The notes: a model not told the origin generated them from the sequence alone. A stretch of 62,440 nt of DNA from CAYNRG01 sp047974855 (GCA_047974855.1 JBKECT010000031.1:1-62440), one strand, 5' to 3'; positions 49,345-58,790 are shown, counted from the stretch's first letter. A program made the numbers and translations.

Positions 49345-50106
49345 GTGAGATTGAGAAAAATTGTGGGGTTAATTTGTGTTTTTCTTTTAATGGGGTGCTC
49401 GGTCAATGCGAGTAGTTTAGAAAATCAATTAACAGTGAGTTTAGAGGATATTTCTTCTAGAGTTTCGGTGTCACCAAATAATCGTAAAGAGTTTTACTCT
49501 TATTACATCGAGCCTAGCGTTGGACGACGAGAAATCGGAAAAACTTATAATATTTTTGTAAAAAATGGTGTCGAATTTTTAATGAATTTAAATGTTTCTT
49601 CAATTATTAATGAATTACATTATAGTCAAACAGCGAACGAAACTGAAATAGAAACAGCACTAACTGTTTGGTTTAATAAGTCTGGAAGCTATATAGATTA
49701 TACAGGGGTAACATTTGATTATGAATGTTGGATTTATAATAGTCAGGGAACATACTACGCTATTATGAACACAGAATATATGACATTTTATGCATCCGGT
49801 TCTCAACAAGAAATGACAATTGTTGTGCCAGAAATGTTGAAGATTGCTAAAACTATTTTAGTGAATGAAGAATCTGTGGTCACTTCTTATTTTTCGAAAG
49901 AAGTGATTGAATATGAACGTGAACAACTGCAACTTTATGATGTTATGATTCCAGAAAACGGAAGAATTGAAGAAATGATGGTAGATGGAACAATAGATGT
50001 TGTGGATATTGATGATGGTAGCGATACTGGGGGAGAAGTCGACTCTGGTGGTGAAGGTGAAACTGAAACTGATGTGTCGGATGAAGATGCACATGATAAC
50101 TATTAA
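49345..50106 (+). CDS. Predicted lipoprotein of unknown function
   Basis: About 253 residues with a type II signal peptide (LRKIVGLICVFLLMGCS) and lipobox LMGC, so it is anchored outside the membrane. The mature part is rich in Ser, Thr and Tyr without a family motif I recognise. The last 35 residues are a Gly/Asp/Glu/Ser tail (net strongly acidic). Start choice is uncertain: GTG 49342, GTG 49345 or TTG 49351, all near GGAAAGG. It lies between trmB and the murC pair, 15 nt before the next gene, so probably cotranscribed. Confidence 0.65.
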   Translation: MRLRKIVGLICVFLLMGCSVNASSLENQLTVSLEDISSRVSVSPNNRKEFYSYYIEPSVGRREIGKTYNIFVKNGVEFLMNLNVSSIINELHYSQTANETEIETALTVWFNKSGSYIDYTGVTFDYECWIYNSQGTYYAIMNTEYMTFYASGSQQEMTIVVPEMLKIAKTILVNEESVVTSYFSKEVIEYEREQLQLYDVMIPENGRIEEMMVDGTIDVVDIDDGSDTGGEVDSGGEGETETDVSDEDAHDNY

Positions 50107-50121
50107 AATGGAGGAAACCAA

Positions 50122-50799
50122 ATGAAAAGAAAAATTTTTGATGTATTGTTTGGAGAAGAAGAAAAAGAAGAGTACTATGAAGAGGAAGTGGTCTATGAAG
50201 AACCAGTTCAAGTTGAAAAACCTGTTCCTAGAAAAGTGGCACCACAGTATACTGGTGAACAAAGAGGATTTCCAGTACAAAGTGTGCCGAGTTTGAAAGC
50301 TCAGAAGACAGCAGTTAATGATGTATATGAGCCTAAAAGAATTAGCTTGGATATTGATGACTTAGAAGAGAGAGTCGTTTCTAAAACGTCGATAACACCA
50401 CAACCAACAATTCAACCCAGAAAAAATAAATCGGAATATGAGTTTGTTCAAGTATTGAGTCCGATGTTTGGTGCTGCAAATAACAAAGATGTAACACCGA
50501 GAATGATAAGAAAACCAGCGACAGCAAGTTCAGGTGTATTATCTCCAATGCATGGATTTTCAACTGTGCCTAAAGAGGAACCATTGCCAACAAAGGCTTT
50601 AGGAAAAACGCCTGAAATTCAACAAGAAGAAAGAGCAGAACACGATCTTGTTAATTTGACATTGGATGAAATTTTATCTCGTACAGCATCACTATCTGGG
50701 AAAGTATACAATAATGGAGTAACCGTGACGGAGCATCAATATGAAGAAAAACAGGTTATTGATAGCCGGAACATGAGTTTGTTTGATGAAGAAGAATAA
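50122..50799 (+). CDS. Low-complexity acidic protein before murC, possibly an SftA N-terminal-like remnant
   Basis: 225 residues with no transmembrane segment. It opens MKRKIFDVLFGEEEKEEYYEEE, is rich in Pro/Lys/Glu, and holds two short repeats, VLSPMFGAA and VLSPMHGFS. Bacillus places the DNA translocase SftA directly before murC, and its N-terminus is also a charged disordered linker; here no FtsK ATPase follows, so this is either a different protein or an SftA reduced to its N-terminal region. The frame is intact with ribosome site GGAGG. It overlaps murC by 14 nt. The function is not known. Confidence 0.6.
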   Translation: MKRKIFDVLFGEEEKEEYYEEEVVYEEPVQVEKPVPRKVAPQYTGEQRGFPVQSVPSLKAQKTAVNDVYEPKRISLDIDDLEERVVSKTSITPQPTIQPRKNKSEYEFVQVLSPMFGAANNKDVTPRMIRKPATASSGVLSPMHGFSTVPKEEPLPTKALGKTPEIQQEERAEHDLVNLTLDEILSRTASLSGKVYNNGVTVTEHQYEEKQVIDSRNMSLFDEEE

Positions 50800-52111
50800 C
50801 CAAGGTATTTACTTCATTGGAATTAAAGGAACCGGAATGGCCGCATTGGCGTGTATTCTTCATGATTTAGGTGAAAAAGTGGCAGGAAGTGATTTATCAA
50901 ATCATTTTTTTACAGAAGAGCCACTGAAAGAAAGAAACATTCCTATTTACAATTTTAATGAAGGAGTATTTCCGGAAGATGGTATAGTCATCATTGGGAA
51001 TGCTTTTTTGGAAGATTTCCCAGAAGTGCAAAAAGCAAGAGCAAACCCATCATTAACATGCTATCGCTATCATGAGTATTTAGGAAAGTTGATGAGCAAT
51101 TACATCTCCATCAGCGTTGCTGGTAGTCATGGAAAAACAACCACAACGGGAATGTTATCTGCTATGTTGGGCTATAATTTACCCACAGGGTATCTAATTG
51201 GAGATGGAACGGGGGTTATTAATGAAGATAGTCGATATCTTTGTGTGGAATCTTGTGAATACCGTCGTCATTTTTTAGCATATCATCCAGAATATGCTTT
51301 GATTACAAATATTGAAATTGATCATGTGGATTATTTTAAATCCACGGAAGATTACTTTAATGCTTACCAAGAGTTTGTTGCAAACATCAAAAAAGCACTG
51401 ATTGTTTTTGGAGATGATGAAGCAACAAGAAAATTGGAAATTTCAGTGAACCACTACTGGTATGGTGAGAAAGAAGGCAACGACTTTCAAGCACTAAATT
51501 ACATACAAAACTCAAAAGAGATGGAGTTTGATCTTTACTTTCAAGGGAACTTTAAATATCATTTTAAACTACCGTTTGTTGGACGACATTTGTTGTGGAA
51601 TGCTCTGGGAGTCATTGCGATAGGACAATTGGAAGGCTTAAAGTACGAGGAAATAGAGAAAGGGTTGAACTCTTTTCATGGTGTGAAGCGCCGTTTTGTG
51701 GTTGAAGAGTGTGGAGAAAATATTTACATTGATGATTACGCTCATCATCCAACTGAAGTTGCCCTGACCATTGAAGCTGCTAAAAGTCGCTATCCTGATA
51801 AAAAGATTGTTGCCATTTTTAAGCCGCATCGAGTTTCAAGGGTGTATCACTTTGCGGATGAGTTTGCAGAAGCACTAAATGGTGCAGATGAAGTGTATTT
51901 GTGCGATTTCACCAGCATTGATGACCAAGAAGATGGCATTGATATTGATATCCACTACTTACAGGAAAAAATTGATGGAGCTAAGGTTGTAGAGGAAAAT
52001 GAAGAGGGAGCAAAACAGCTATCTTTTGAATCTCCAGCAGTATTTTTATTCATGTCAAGCAAAGATATTTACGAATTAGCTGAAAAAGTAAAGCGTTATC
52101 AAAAGTCTTGA
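50786..52111 (+). CDS. murC: UDP-N-acetylmuramate--L-alanine ligase
   Basis: Adds L-Ala, the first stem residue, to UDP-MurNAc. 441 residues: GIKGTGMAALACIL (UDP binding), AGSHGKTTTTGML (ATP P-loop), ITNIEIDHVDYF, DDYAHHPTEVALTI and FKPHRVSRV. ATG 50786 is inside the preceding gene with only a weak ribosome site, so translation likely depends on coupling. murC followed by ytxG-ytxH-ccpA is a Bacillus-like order. Confidence 0.95.
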   Translation: MKKNNQGIYFIGIKGTGMAALACILHDLGEKVAGSDLSNHFFTEEPLKERNIPIYNFNEGVFPEDGIVIIGNAFLEDFPEVQKARANPSLTCYRYHEYLGKLMSNYISISVAGSHGKTTTTGMLSAMLGYNLPTGYLIGDGTGVINEDSRYLCVESCEYRRHFLAYHPEYALITNIEIDHVDYFKSTEDYFNAYQEFVANIKKALIVFGDDEATRKLEISVNHYWYGEKEGNDFQALNYIQNSKEMEFDLYFQGNFKYHFKLPFVGRHLLWNALGVIAIGQLEGLKYEEIEKGLNSFHGVKRRFVVEECGENIYIDDYAHHPTEVALTIEAAKSRYPDKKIVAIFKPHRVSRVYHFADEFAEALNGADEVYLCDFTSIDDQEDGIDIDIHYLQEKIDGAKVVEENEEGAKQLSFESPAVFLFMSSKDIYELAEKVKRYQKS

Positions 52112-52135
52112 AAAAATTTACATTAATGATATAAT
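52108..52135 (+). promoter_or_regulatory. Promoter of ytxG-ytxH-ccpA
   Basis: TTGAAA, a 16-bp spacer and an extended -10 TG-A-TATAAT, starting within the murC stop codon. Confidence 0.75.
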
Positions 52136-52175
52136 ATAGTTAAATATAGATTAAAAATATGAACGAGGTGAAAAG

Positions 52176-52595
52176 ATGGTAGATCAATTTATAGAATCAG
52201 CACGAATGATTTCAGAACAATTAATCCCAATATTAGGTGTCATAGCATTGATCTTTTTATGCATTTTTCTTTCAAAGGCGAGCAAATTGTTGGGAACTTT
52301 AACGACAACAGTCAAGGAGTTAGATGGAACAATTAGCTTGGTTGAGAAAACGATTGAAAAGGCTCAAACACCATTAGATACGGCAGTGAAGTTAAGTCAT
52401 ACAGTGGACGAGGTGCATGACAAAAGCTATGATGCAATTAAGCAAGCAAGTGGCTATGTTGTTGAAAATTTTAGTACTGTAAAGGATTATTTCGTGTCAA
52501 AAACGGGCAAAGAGACGCCAAGTGTTGCAGAACCAAATGAAGACATGACAAAAATAATGAGAAGGATGAGCGAGGTGATTATTGATGAAGACTAA
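52176..52595 (+). CDS. ytxG: YtxG-like DUF948 membrane protein
   Basis: 139 residues with one N-terminal hydrophobic helix (about 17-38) and a long amphipathic coiled-coil-like region, as in DUF948 proteins. The general-stress protein YtxG of Bacillus sits at the same place after murC. The name rests on that synteny and topology; the function is not established. It overlaps ytxH by 11 nt. Confidence 0.6.
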   Translation: MVDQFIESARMISEQLIPILGVIALIFLCIFLSKASKLLGTLTTTVKELDGTISLVEKTIEKAQTPLDTAVKLSHTVDEVHDKSYDAIKQASGYVVENFSTVKDYFVSKTGKETPSVAEPNEDMTKIMRRMSEVIIDED

Positions 52596-53160
52596 TCAAG
52601 AAATGGATGCAATTGAAAAAGCAGTAGAGGATTTGAAAAAATCAGTTGAAAATGAAGGTGCAGAGACAACAGCGTCAACAGCAGCATCAGCAAAAGAAAA
52701 ATTTGATGATTTAAAAGATAAGGCAACAGATTCTTTAAAATCAACAGCTTCTCAAGCAAAGGAATTATTTGAACAGGCGAGAGATAGTGAAAAAGTTGCA
52801 GAGGTAAAAGAAACAATTTCTAAGACTTATCAAGATGGTAAAGAAAAATTAAATGAGTTTTTTACTAGCGATAAAATGAAGGATACTGTTTCTGGAATTA
52901 AAGAAGGAAGTAAAGAATTGGGGCAAAAAGTAGCAGATGGTTATGATGCATTGAAAGAAAATGAAAATGTTCAAAAAGTGATAGATAAGGTTTCTGAAGG
53001 TGGCGAAGTCATAAAGAAAAGTGCTAGTGAATTTGCAGAAAAAATAGAATTAGACAACAAGGTGGAAAAAGCAAAAGATGTGACAGTGAATGCAGTTGAT
53101 AAATTTGCAGAAAAAATTAGAGCATGGCTTCGACCTGGTTCAAAGAATGGTGATCAGTGA
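52585..53160 (+). CDS. Lys/Glu/Ala-rich amphipathic repeat protein at the YtxH position
   Basis: 191 residues without a clear transmembrane segment. Repeating heptad- or 11-mer-like units such as AKEKFDDLKDKATDSLK and GSKELGQKVADGY resemble LEA/apolipoprotein-type amphipathic helices. The position between a DUF948 gene and ccpA is that of YtxH, a stress-induced protein, but YtxH usually carries an N-terminal membrane helix that is absent here. ATG 52585 follows GAGGTGA. Its stop overlaps the ccpA ATG by one base. Confidence 0.6.
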   Translation: MKTNQEMDAIEKAVEDLKKSVENEGAETTASTAASAKEKFDDLKDKATDSLKSTASQAKELFEQARDSEKVAEVKETISKTYQDGKEKLNEFFTSDKMKDTVSGIKEGSKELGQKVADGYDALKENENVQKVIDKVSEGGEVIKKSASEFAEKIELDNKVEKAKDVTVNAVDKFAEKIRAWLRPGSKNGDQ

Positions 53161-54152
53161 TGAAGCGCATCACGATATATGATGTTGCCAAGGACGCGAA
53201 TGTTTCTTTAGCTACAGTCTCTCGTGTAATTAATGGTTCTGATGTTGTAAAAACACAAACACGAGAAAAAGTAGAAGCTTCAATTGAAAAATTAGGCTAT
53301 AAGCCAAATGCTATTGCACAGGGATTAGCCTTACAAAAAACAACAACAATAGGGCTGGTTATACCTGAAGCTAGTTTTACTTATACTGGGCAAATTATTA
53401 ATGGTGTTATTGCCGTTGCTGGAATGTATAATTACAATATTATGCTTCATACAACAGCAGAAGGTGTTACAGGAATTAAAGATGTTGTTGAAAAAATCAT
53501 TAAGTCACATGTTGATGGTGTGGTTATTTATAATGATAAATTGCTATTGGATGAAATGGATGTGTTGTCTAAGTATAATATACCAATTGTTATCATCGGA
53601 AATAAAATTTCTAATAAAACAGTAAGTTCTGTTTATGTGGATATTGAAAAAGCAATTTATAAGTTGGTTTCTAATTACATTGAAAAGGGTAAAAAAAATA
53701 TTGCTGTTATTCAAGATAGGAAGAATAAATATAGTATTGAGCAAATGATTGCGGGTGCAAAAAGAGCATTTGAGGATCATGGGATGAAATTTGATAATTA
53801 TTTGGAAATTCCTGATCAGTATAGAACATCATATGAGTATATGAAAGAATACCTAGCAAGTCATCAACATGATTTGATTATTGCAAATCGTGACTCACAA
53901 GCAATGGCAGTTCTAAATGCTGCTAAGGAGCATGGAATAGATATTCCAAATCAGATGGAAGTGATTTGTGTTATTGATACAAAATACAACTCAATGGTTC
54001 GCCCGCAAGTTTCTTCATTTGCGATTCCATCGTATGACTTAGGGATGGTATCAATGAGAGTAATGACAAAAATGTTGTTAGAGGAAACGGAAATACAAGA
54101 AAAAGAAATCGAGTTGAGTTATTTATACACACCTCGACAGTCTACAAAATAG
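53160..54152 (+). CDS. ccpA: LacI-family regulator, probable CcpA
   Basis: 330 residues: an N-terminal LacI helix-turn-helix (TIYDVAKDANVSLATVSRVIN) read as DVAKDANVSLATVSRV, hinge helix PNAIAQGLALQ, and a periplasmic-binding-like sensor domain. The order murC-ytxG-ytxH-ccpA-tyrS in Bacillus supports CcpA, the carbon catabolite regulator that works with HPr-Ser-P. ATG 53160 overlaps the preceding stop; the GTG at 53157 is less likely. The sensor region is not diagnostic by eye. Confidence 0.8.
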   Translation: MKRITIYDVAKDANVSLATVSRVINGSDVVKTQTREKVEASIEKLGYKPNAIAQGLALQKTTTIGLVIPEASFTYTGQIINGVIAVAGMYNYNIMLHTTAEGVTGIKDVVEKIIKSHVDGVVIYNDKLLLDEMDVLSKYNIPIVIIGNKISNKTVSSVYVDIEKAIYKLVSNYIEKGKKNIAVIQDRKNKYSIEQMIAGAKRAFEDHGMKFDNYLEIPDQYRTSYEYMKEYLASHQHDLIIANRDSQAMAVLNAAKEHGIDIPNQMEVICVIDTKYNSMVRPQVSSFAIPSYDLGMVSMRVMTKMLLEETEIQEKEIELSYLYTPRQSTK

Positions 54153-54358
54153 CGAAGAAGAGATAGAGTACTTAATGTGAAGTATCTAGAAAGGTTCTGG
54201 GTGATGAAAAGAACCTACTTTAATTAAGGAATACAGCTTGGAGCTATCTATGGAAACATAGGCGTATCTCGCGTTAAGAGAATAAAGTGCATAGGCAAAA
54301 GCTTGTGAACTAAGGTGGTACCACGCAAAAGCGTCCTTAGATTAAGGATGCTTTTTTT
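54153..54358 (+). ncRNA. T-box leader, tyrosine specifier
   Basis: The T-box core AAGGTGGTACCACG (54312-54325) precedes the terminator GCGTCCTTA/TAAGGATGC plus T7 (54331-54358). The specifier is read as UAC at 54216-54218 (GAACC-UAC-UUUA), matching tyrS downstream. No promoter is obvious in the leader, so transcription may start within the end of ccpA. Confidence 0.93.
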
Positions 54359-54402
54359 ATGTAAAAGAAAGGATGCATTGTTCAATGCAAGAGGGATAGA
54401 CG

Positions 54403-55647
54403 ATGAATTTTATAGAAGAATTACAGTGGAGAGGTTTAGTTAAAGATTGTACAGATGTAGAAGGGCTGAAAGAAAGGATTAAAACACCTGTTACGGTGTA
54501 TTGTGGATTTGATCCGACAGCAGATTCTATGCATGTGGGACATTTACAACAAATCATTCTTTTAAAACGTTATCAGCAACAAGGGCATCTTCCAATTGCA
54601 CTATGTGGCGGTGGGACAGGGATGATTGGAGATCCTCGTCCAACAACAGAAAGAAAACTGTTGAGTATGGAAGACTTAAATCACAATGTTGAAAGTATAA
54701 AACAACAGTTGAGTCATTTTATTGATTTTTCACAAGGGAAAGCTCTTTTACTTAACAATTATGATTGGATTGGTAGCTTATCTTTGGTTGATTTTCTTCG
54801 TGATTATGGAAAGCACTTTAATGTGAGTTATATGATTGCAAAAGAAACCATTGCTTCACGGCTACAGACAGGAATTTCATTTACCGAGTTTACATATACA
54901 ATTTTACAGGCACTAGATTGGCTGCACCTATACAAAGAGTATCAGTGTGAGTTGCAAATAGGTGGTTCAGATCAATGGGGTAATTTAGTATCAGGAAGTG
55001 ATTTAATACGTAAAGTTTGTGGCGATAAAGCTAAGGTTTTTGGAATAACGTCACCATTGATTATGAAATCAGATGGGTCTAAATTTGGTAAAAGTGAAGG
55101 AAGAAATATTTGGCTAGACACTAGAAAAACAAATGCCTATGAGTTCTATCAATTCTGGGTTAATACTTCAGATGCTGATGTGGTAGATTTTTTGAAACGT
55201 TTATCTATGAAAAATCCTGAAGAAATTGAAGAACTTGAAAAATCAACGAAAGAGGTAGCACACCTTCGTGAAGCTCAGAGAGCTTTAGCTGAAGAGTTAA
55301 CGGTGTTGGTTCATGGAGAAGAAGGGTTGCAGTCAGCACTAAAAATTACTGAAACTTTATTCAAAGGAAACATTAGTGATTTATCAACCCAAGAAATAGA
55401 ACAGGGCCTAGCTGATGTACCTAGATTTAGTGTTACTGATGGAAAGTTACTGGTTGATGTGTTAGTTGATGCATCTATTGCACAAAGCAAGCGTGAAGCT
55501 AGAGAATGGATTCAAGCTGGCTCAGTGCAAGTAAATGGACAAAAAGAGACTAATGTGGAGATGATAATCAACAAAAAAGAAGCCTTTGATGAGCGATTTA
55601 TAATTCTTAAAAAAGGAAAGAAAAATTATTATTTAGGTGAATTTTAG
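54403..55647 (+). CDS. tyrS: Tyrosine--tRNA ligase
   Basis: Class I synthetase, 414 residues. HIGH signature is HVGHL after CGFDPTADSM; the KMSKS loop is KFGKSEG; GGSDQWGNLVSGSDLIR contacts tyrosine; a C-terminal S4 domain includes SKREAREWIQAGSVQVNG. It is controlled by the Tyr T-box directly upstream and followed by a terminator. Confidence 0.96.
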   Translation: MNFIEELQWRGLVKDCTDVEGLKERIKTPVTVYCGFDPTADSMHVGHLQQIILLKRYQQQGHLPIALCGGGTGMIGDPRPTTERKLLSMEDLNHNVESIKQQLSHFIDFSQGKALLLNNYDWIGSLSLVDFLRDYGKHFNVSYMIAKETIASRLQTGISFTEFTYTILQALDWLHLYKEYQCELQIGGSDQWGNLVSGSDLIRKVCGDKAKVFGITSPLIMKSDGSKFGKSEGRNIWLDTRKTNAYEFYQFWVNTSDADVVDFLKRLSMKNPEEIEELEKSTKEVAHLREAQRALAEELTVLVHGEEGLQSALKITETLFKGNISDLSTQEIEQGLADVPRFSVTDGKLLVDVLVDASIAQSKREAREWIQAGSVQVNGQKETNVEMIINKKEAFDERFIILKKGKKNYYLGEF

Positions 55648-55669
55648 TGCTGTTTACAGCACTTTTTCT
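55645..55669 (+). terminator. Terminator of tyrS
   Basis: AGTGCTG and CAGCACT pair around TTTA, followed by T's. Confidence 0.85.
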
Positions 55670-55713
55670 ATAAAAAGCTTTGATTTGTGATACAATTAAG
55701 ACGAGGTGGAATT

Positions 55714-56220
55714 ATGAAAAAAAAGATATTGATGGGTTTAGCGTCATTACTTTTGATTTCTGGATGTACAGATAGTAATAATCAAGAGATGAACTCATCT
55801 GAATATAATCAATATACTCAAACCTATGAAATGATTAATACACAAGTAGCCTTTTTAGAATCATCAACAAATTTTTCGATGAATGTCGAAATAGCACAAG
55901 ATGAAGAAGGAAAAATTATTTACTATGTAGTAATTGATGAGGCGACCGTTGCGATGCAAGATGTCGAGGCGATGGTAGTTGCGGTAGGAGCTAACGCAGA
56001 AGTGACCATGTTTCCAAGTATTGGGATTGTTGATGATGCAACATATAATTTAGTTCCTGCTCAAGTTAACAAAGCAGAAGGGTATGTTGAAGGGTTTGTC
56101 TTAAGTGGTGAAACTGAATATCAAACTGAATTAACTTTACGAGTGATGGTATCGTGGATTAGCTCTGCTAAGTCAGATAGAGTGAGAGAGTTTTTAGAAA
56201 TTACAATAGGGACGGAATAA
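55714..56220 (+). CDS. Small predicted lipoprotein
   Basis: 168 residues with signal peptide MKKKILMGLASLLLISGC, lipobox ISGC, so membrane-anchored outside the cell. The mature region has long beta-rich stretches (YYVVIDEATVAMQDV; LTLRVMVSWIS) and ends after TIGTE. I recognise no family. ATG 55714 follows GAGGTGG. It lies 4 nt before the flippase gene and is likely cotranscribed, which links it loosely to envelope functions. Confidence 0.7.
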   Translation: MKKKILMGLASLLLISGCTDSNNQEMNSSEYNQYTQTYEMINTQVAFLESSTNFSMNVEIAQDEEGKIIYYVVIDEATVAMQDVEAMVVAVGANAEVTMFPSIGIVDDATYNLVPAQVNKAEGYVEGFVLSGETEYQTELTLRVMVSWISSAKSDRVREFLEITIGTE

Positions 56221-56224
56221 GATA

Positions 56225-57853
56225 ATGACATCAAGGAAAAAGCAATCTTTTATTGCTGGGGCATTGACAAGCACGGCAGGTATTTTTATATCAAAAGCAT
56301 TGGGAATACTGTATATTGTGCCATTTACAGCAATGGCTACAGAAAGCAATATGTTTTTCTATAGCCAGGCTTATACTTATTATGAGATCTTATTAAACGT
56401 ATGTGCTGCTGGATTTCCTTTTGCGATTGCAGCGATGGTCGCAAAGTATGCCAATAAAAATGATTTTAAAACAGTGAGGCTAATTCGAAAGTTGTCCATG
56501 TCGTTGATGCTTTTGACAGGATTTTTGGCTGCAATTATTTTTGTTTGTTTTTCTGCACCGATTGCGATGAATGCATTGGGAAGTGAAGCGACAGCGGGAG
56601 ATGTTCAAAAGTTACAAACGGCATTTATAATTTTATCGTTTGCTGTTATATTAGTTCCATTTCTTAGTGTTTTTAGAGGGTTTTATCAGGGACTAAAAGA
56701 GTTGAAAGTTTATGCAGTGTCTCAAGTGGTTGAGCAAGGAGTTCGAGTAGGTGTACTTCTGGGTGGGGGAGCATTTTTGATTTATGTTCTTCAGATGGAT
56801 AGTATTTATGCGATTTATATGGCTGTACTTTCAACCTCTATTGCAGCGTTAGCGGCCATTCTATTTTATTTTTACTTTGATCGCAAGCATATTAGTGATT
56901 TAAAAAAAGCGGCTCATTTTCAAATGAAGGATAGTGAAACAAAAAAAGATTTATTCATTGAAATGCTTTTATTCGGATTACCTTATGTGGCAACAGCGTT
57001 TTTAGGAAATAGTATGAGCATTGTAAATAACGCTTTTTTCATGAATGCTGTAAAAGCAACACCAGCAACATATGAGCAATATAAGCTAATTTTAGGGATT
57101 ATGCAGGTGCAAGCTAATAAGTTGACCTCAATTCCTCAGGTGCTAGCGATAGGATTTTCGGCAGGAATAGTTCCTTACTTGACAGTGTCATTAGAAAACA
57201 AAGATTGGAAAGAGCTACAGCAAAATATTACGGATTGCTTAGGAACGGTATTGTATATTGGGATGCCCTTATTTTTCTGTTTACTTGTGCTTGCAGGACC
57301 AATTTATTATGTAATGTATGGAGGTGCTCATTTGAAAGTTGGAACAGAGGTTTTGATGTGGAGTAGTCCAATTGCGATTACAGGAACATTATCTCCAATT
57401 TGCAGTTCGATTATGATGACGCTGCGATTAAGAAAGAAAAGTTTGTTTTACCTCTTGATTGGATTTGTGATTAAGGTAATTTCATTTTTCATCTTAATTG
57501 ATTTATTTGGATATTCTGGAGCAATTACATCAAGCATTTTAACATCACTGGTAGTAATCTTTTTAAATCTTAGAATTATTAAAAAAGATTACCATGTTAG
57601 TTATCGAGTTGTAGGTAATCAATTGCTCAGAATAATAGTTTGCTTAGCGGGTATGTTGGTTGGGTTTACGATACTGAATTTGATGGGGTTAAATCCAGTT
57701 TATTATTCCCGTTTCACTGCTTTGATTTTGTTGGGAATGTATGGTATTGCGGGATTAGTTATTTATTATTTTATTAGTGATAAACTAAAACTTCCGCAAT
57801 CAATATTTAAAACTAGTGGCAAAGAAATAGTGATGAGATTTATAAAAAAATAA
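56225..57853 (+). CDS. MATE/MVF-family lipid flippase (MurJ/YtgP/SpoVB-like)
   Basis: 542 residues with about 14 hydrophobic segments. The N-terminal SKALGILYIVPFTAM and VFRGFYQGLKEL segments are typical of the polysaccharide-export branch of the MVF superfamily; PQVLAIGFSAGIVPY is a conserved interior motif. Members in Bacillus flip lipid II (YtgP, now MurJ) or act in spore cortex formation (SpoVB). With tyrS upstream and no spore genes here, a MurJ role is preferred. A weak bidirectional-looking terminator follows. Confidence 0.88.
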   Translation: MTSRKKQSFIAGALTSTAGIFISKALGILYIVPFTAMATESNMFFYSQAYTYYEILLNVCAAGFPFAIAAMVAKYANKNDFKTVRLIRKLSMSLMLLTGFLAAIIFVCFSAPIAMNALGSEATAGDVQKLQTAFIILSFAVILVPFLSVFRGFYQGLKELKVYAVSQVVEQGVRVGVLLGGGAFLIYVLQMDSIYAIYMAVLSTSIAALAAILFYFYFDRKHISDLKKAAHFQMKDSETKKDLFIEMLLFGLPYVATAFLGNSMSIVNNAFFMNAVKATPATYEQYKLILGIMQVQANKLTSIPQVLAIGFSAGIVPYLTVSLENKDWKELQQNITDCLGTVLYIGMPLFFCLLVLAGPIYYVMYGGAHLKVGTEVLMWSSPIAITGTLSPICSSIMMTLRLRKKSLFYLLIGFVIKVISFFILIDLFGYSGAITSSILTSLVVIFLNLRIIKKDYHVSYRVVGNQLLRIIVCLAGMLVGFTILNLMGLNPVYYSRFTALILLGMYGIAGLVIYYFISDKLKLPQSIFKTSGKEIVMRFIKK

Positions 57854-57879
57854 GCGACCTTTAGGGGTCACTTTTATTT
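57853..57879 (+). terminator. Terminator of the flippase gene
   Basis: AGCGACC and GGTCACT pair (one mismatch) around a short loop, followed by T4. Confidence 0.6.
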
Positions 57880-57881
57880 TG

Positions 57882-58790
57882 CTAAAGGAGCTTAGAATAA
57901 TCAATTTCAATTTTTGAAAGAAAACCTTGCTCATTATAGGCTTCCAAAGCTATTAAAACTTGTTCTGTCAATAAGGTTGGGGTACTGGCTCCACTTGTAA
58001 CAGCGATTGTTTCAACTCCGCAAAGCCACTTTTCTTGAAGATCATTGGCTGTTTCGATAAGATAAATTTTCGGAATGTGGTGATGTATAGCGATTTCTCT
58101 TAATTTTAAAGTATTGTTGGATTTTGGGTCTCCCACAACAAGAAGACAGTCGACATGATTGAGTTGCTGGAGTGCTTCTTGCCGAACTCTAGTTGCAGAG
58201 CAAATTTCTTCTTCAACAATGAGGTGTGGGTATTTTTTTTTAGCATGATCAATTAAATTAGCAACCTCTAAAATACTCATGGTTGTTTGATTGGTTAGTA
58301 CCACATTGGGTAGTTGAGGAAGGTTGTCAATATCAGCTGTGGATGTAATAAGATGAACTTTAGAGGAAAGGGAAGTAATGGCTTCCGCTTCAGGATGTCC
58401 AGATTTTCCGATATATAAGACCTCAGCATTATGGAGGAGATGGTCTTTAACTATTTCTTTTGTTTTTGTAACATCACTACAAGAAGCGTCAACTACTACA
58501 AGTCCTTTTGAGATTGCTTTTTCAATAACTTGATCACTAACACCATGCGCTGTAAAAATGACAATTCCTTCATGAATGTCATCAAGAAGATCTAGTCGCG
58601 ATTTTCCTTTATGCTCAACACATTCAATGCCAATATTACGACAAGCATCAATGACATGTTGATTATGAACAATCATACCGAGCATACTAATTTTAGCAGT
58701 GGGATAATCTTTTCTTGTTTTTTTTGCTAAGTTGATTGCTTGTACAACACCTTTACAATAGCCACGGGGAGTAATCGGGATAATTTTCAT
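57882..58790 (-). CDS. ispH: 4-hydroxy-3-methylbut-2-enyl diphosphate reductase
   Basis: Last enzyme of the MEP isoprenoid pathway, an Fe-S protein producing IPP and DMAPP. 302 residues; cluster cysteines in GYCKGVVQA, DASCSDVTK and EEICSATRVRQEA, with HNQHV, HGVSD, and GHPEAEA. The family start MKIIPITPRGYC is present, and AGGAAAT precedes ATG. With ispG also in the window, this indicates the MEP route and not mevalonate. Confidence 0.95.
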   Translation of the reverse strand: MKIIPITPRGYCKGVVQAINLAKKTRKDYPTAKISMLGMIVHNQHVIDACRNIGIECVEHKGKSRLDLLDDIHEGIVIFTAHGVSDQVIEKAISKGLVVVDASCSDVTKTKEIVKDHLLHNAEVLYIGKSGHPEAEAITSLSSKVHLITSTADIDNLPQLPNVVLTNQTTMSILEVANLIDHAKKKYPHLIVEEEICSATRVRQEALQQLNHVDCLLVVGDPKSNNTLKLREIAIHHHIPKIYLIETANDLQEKWLCGVETIAVTSGASTPTLLTEQVLIALEAYNEQGFLSKIEIDYSKLL

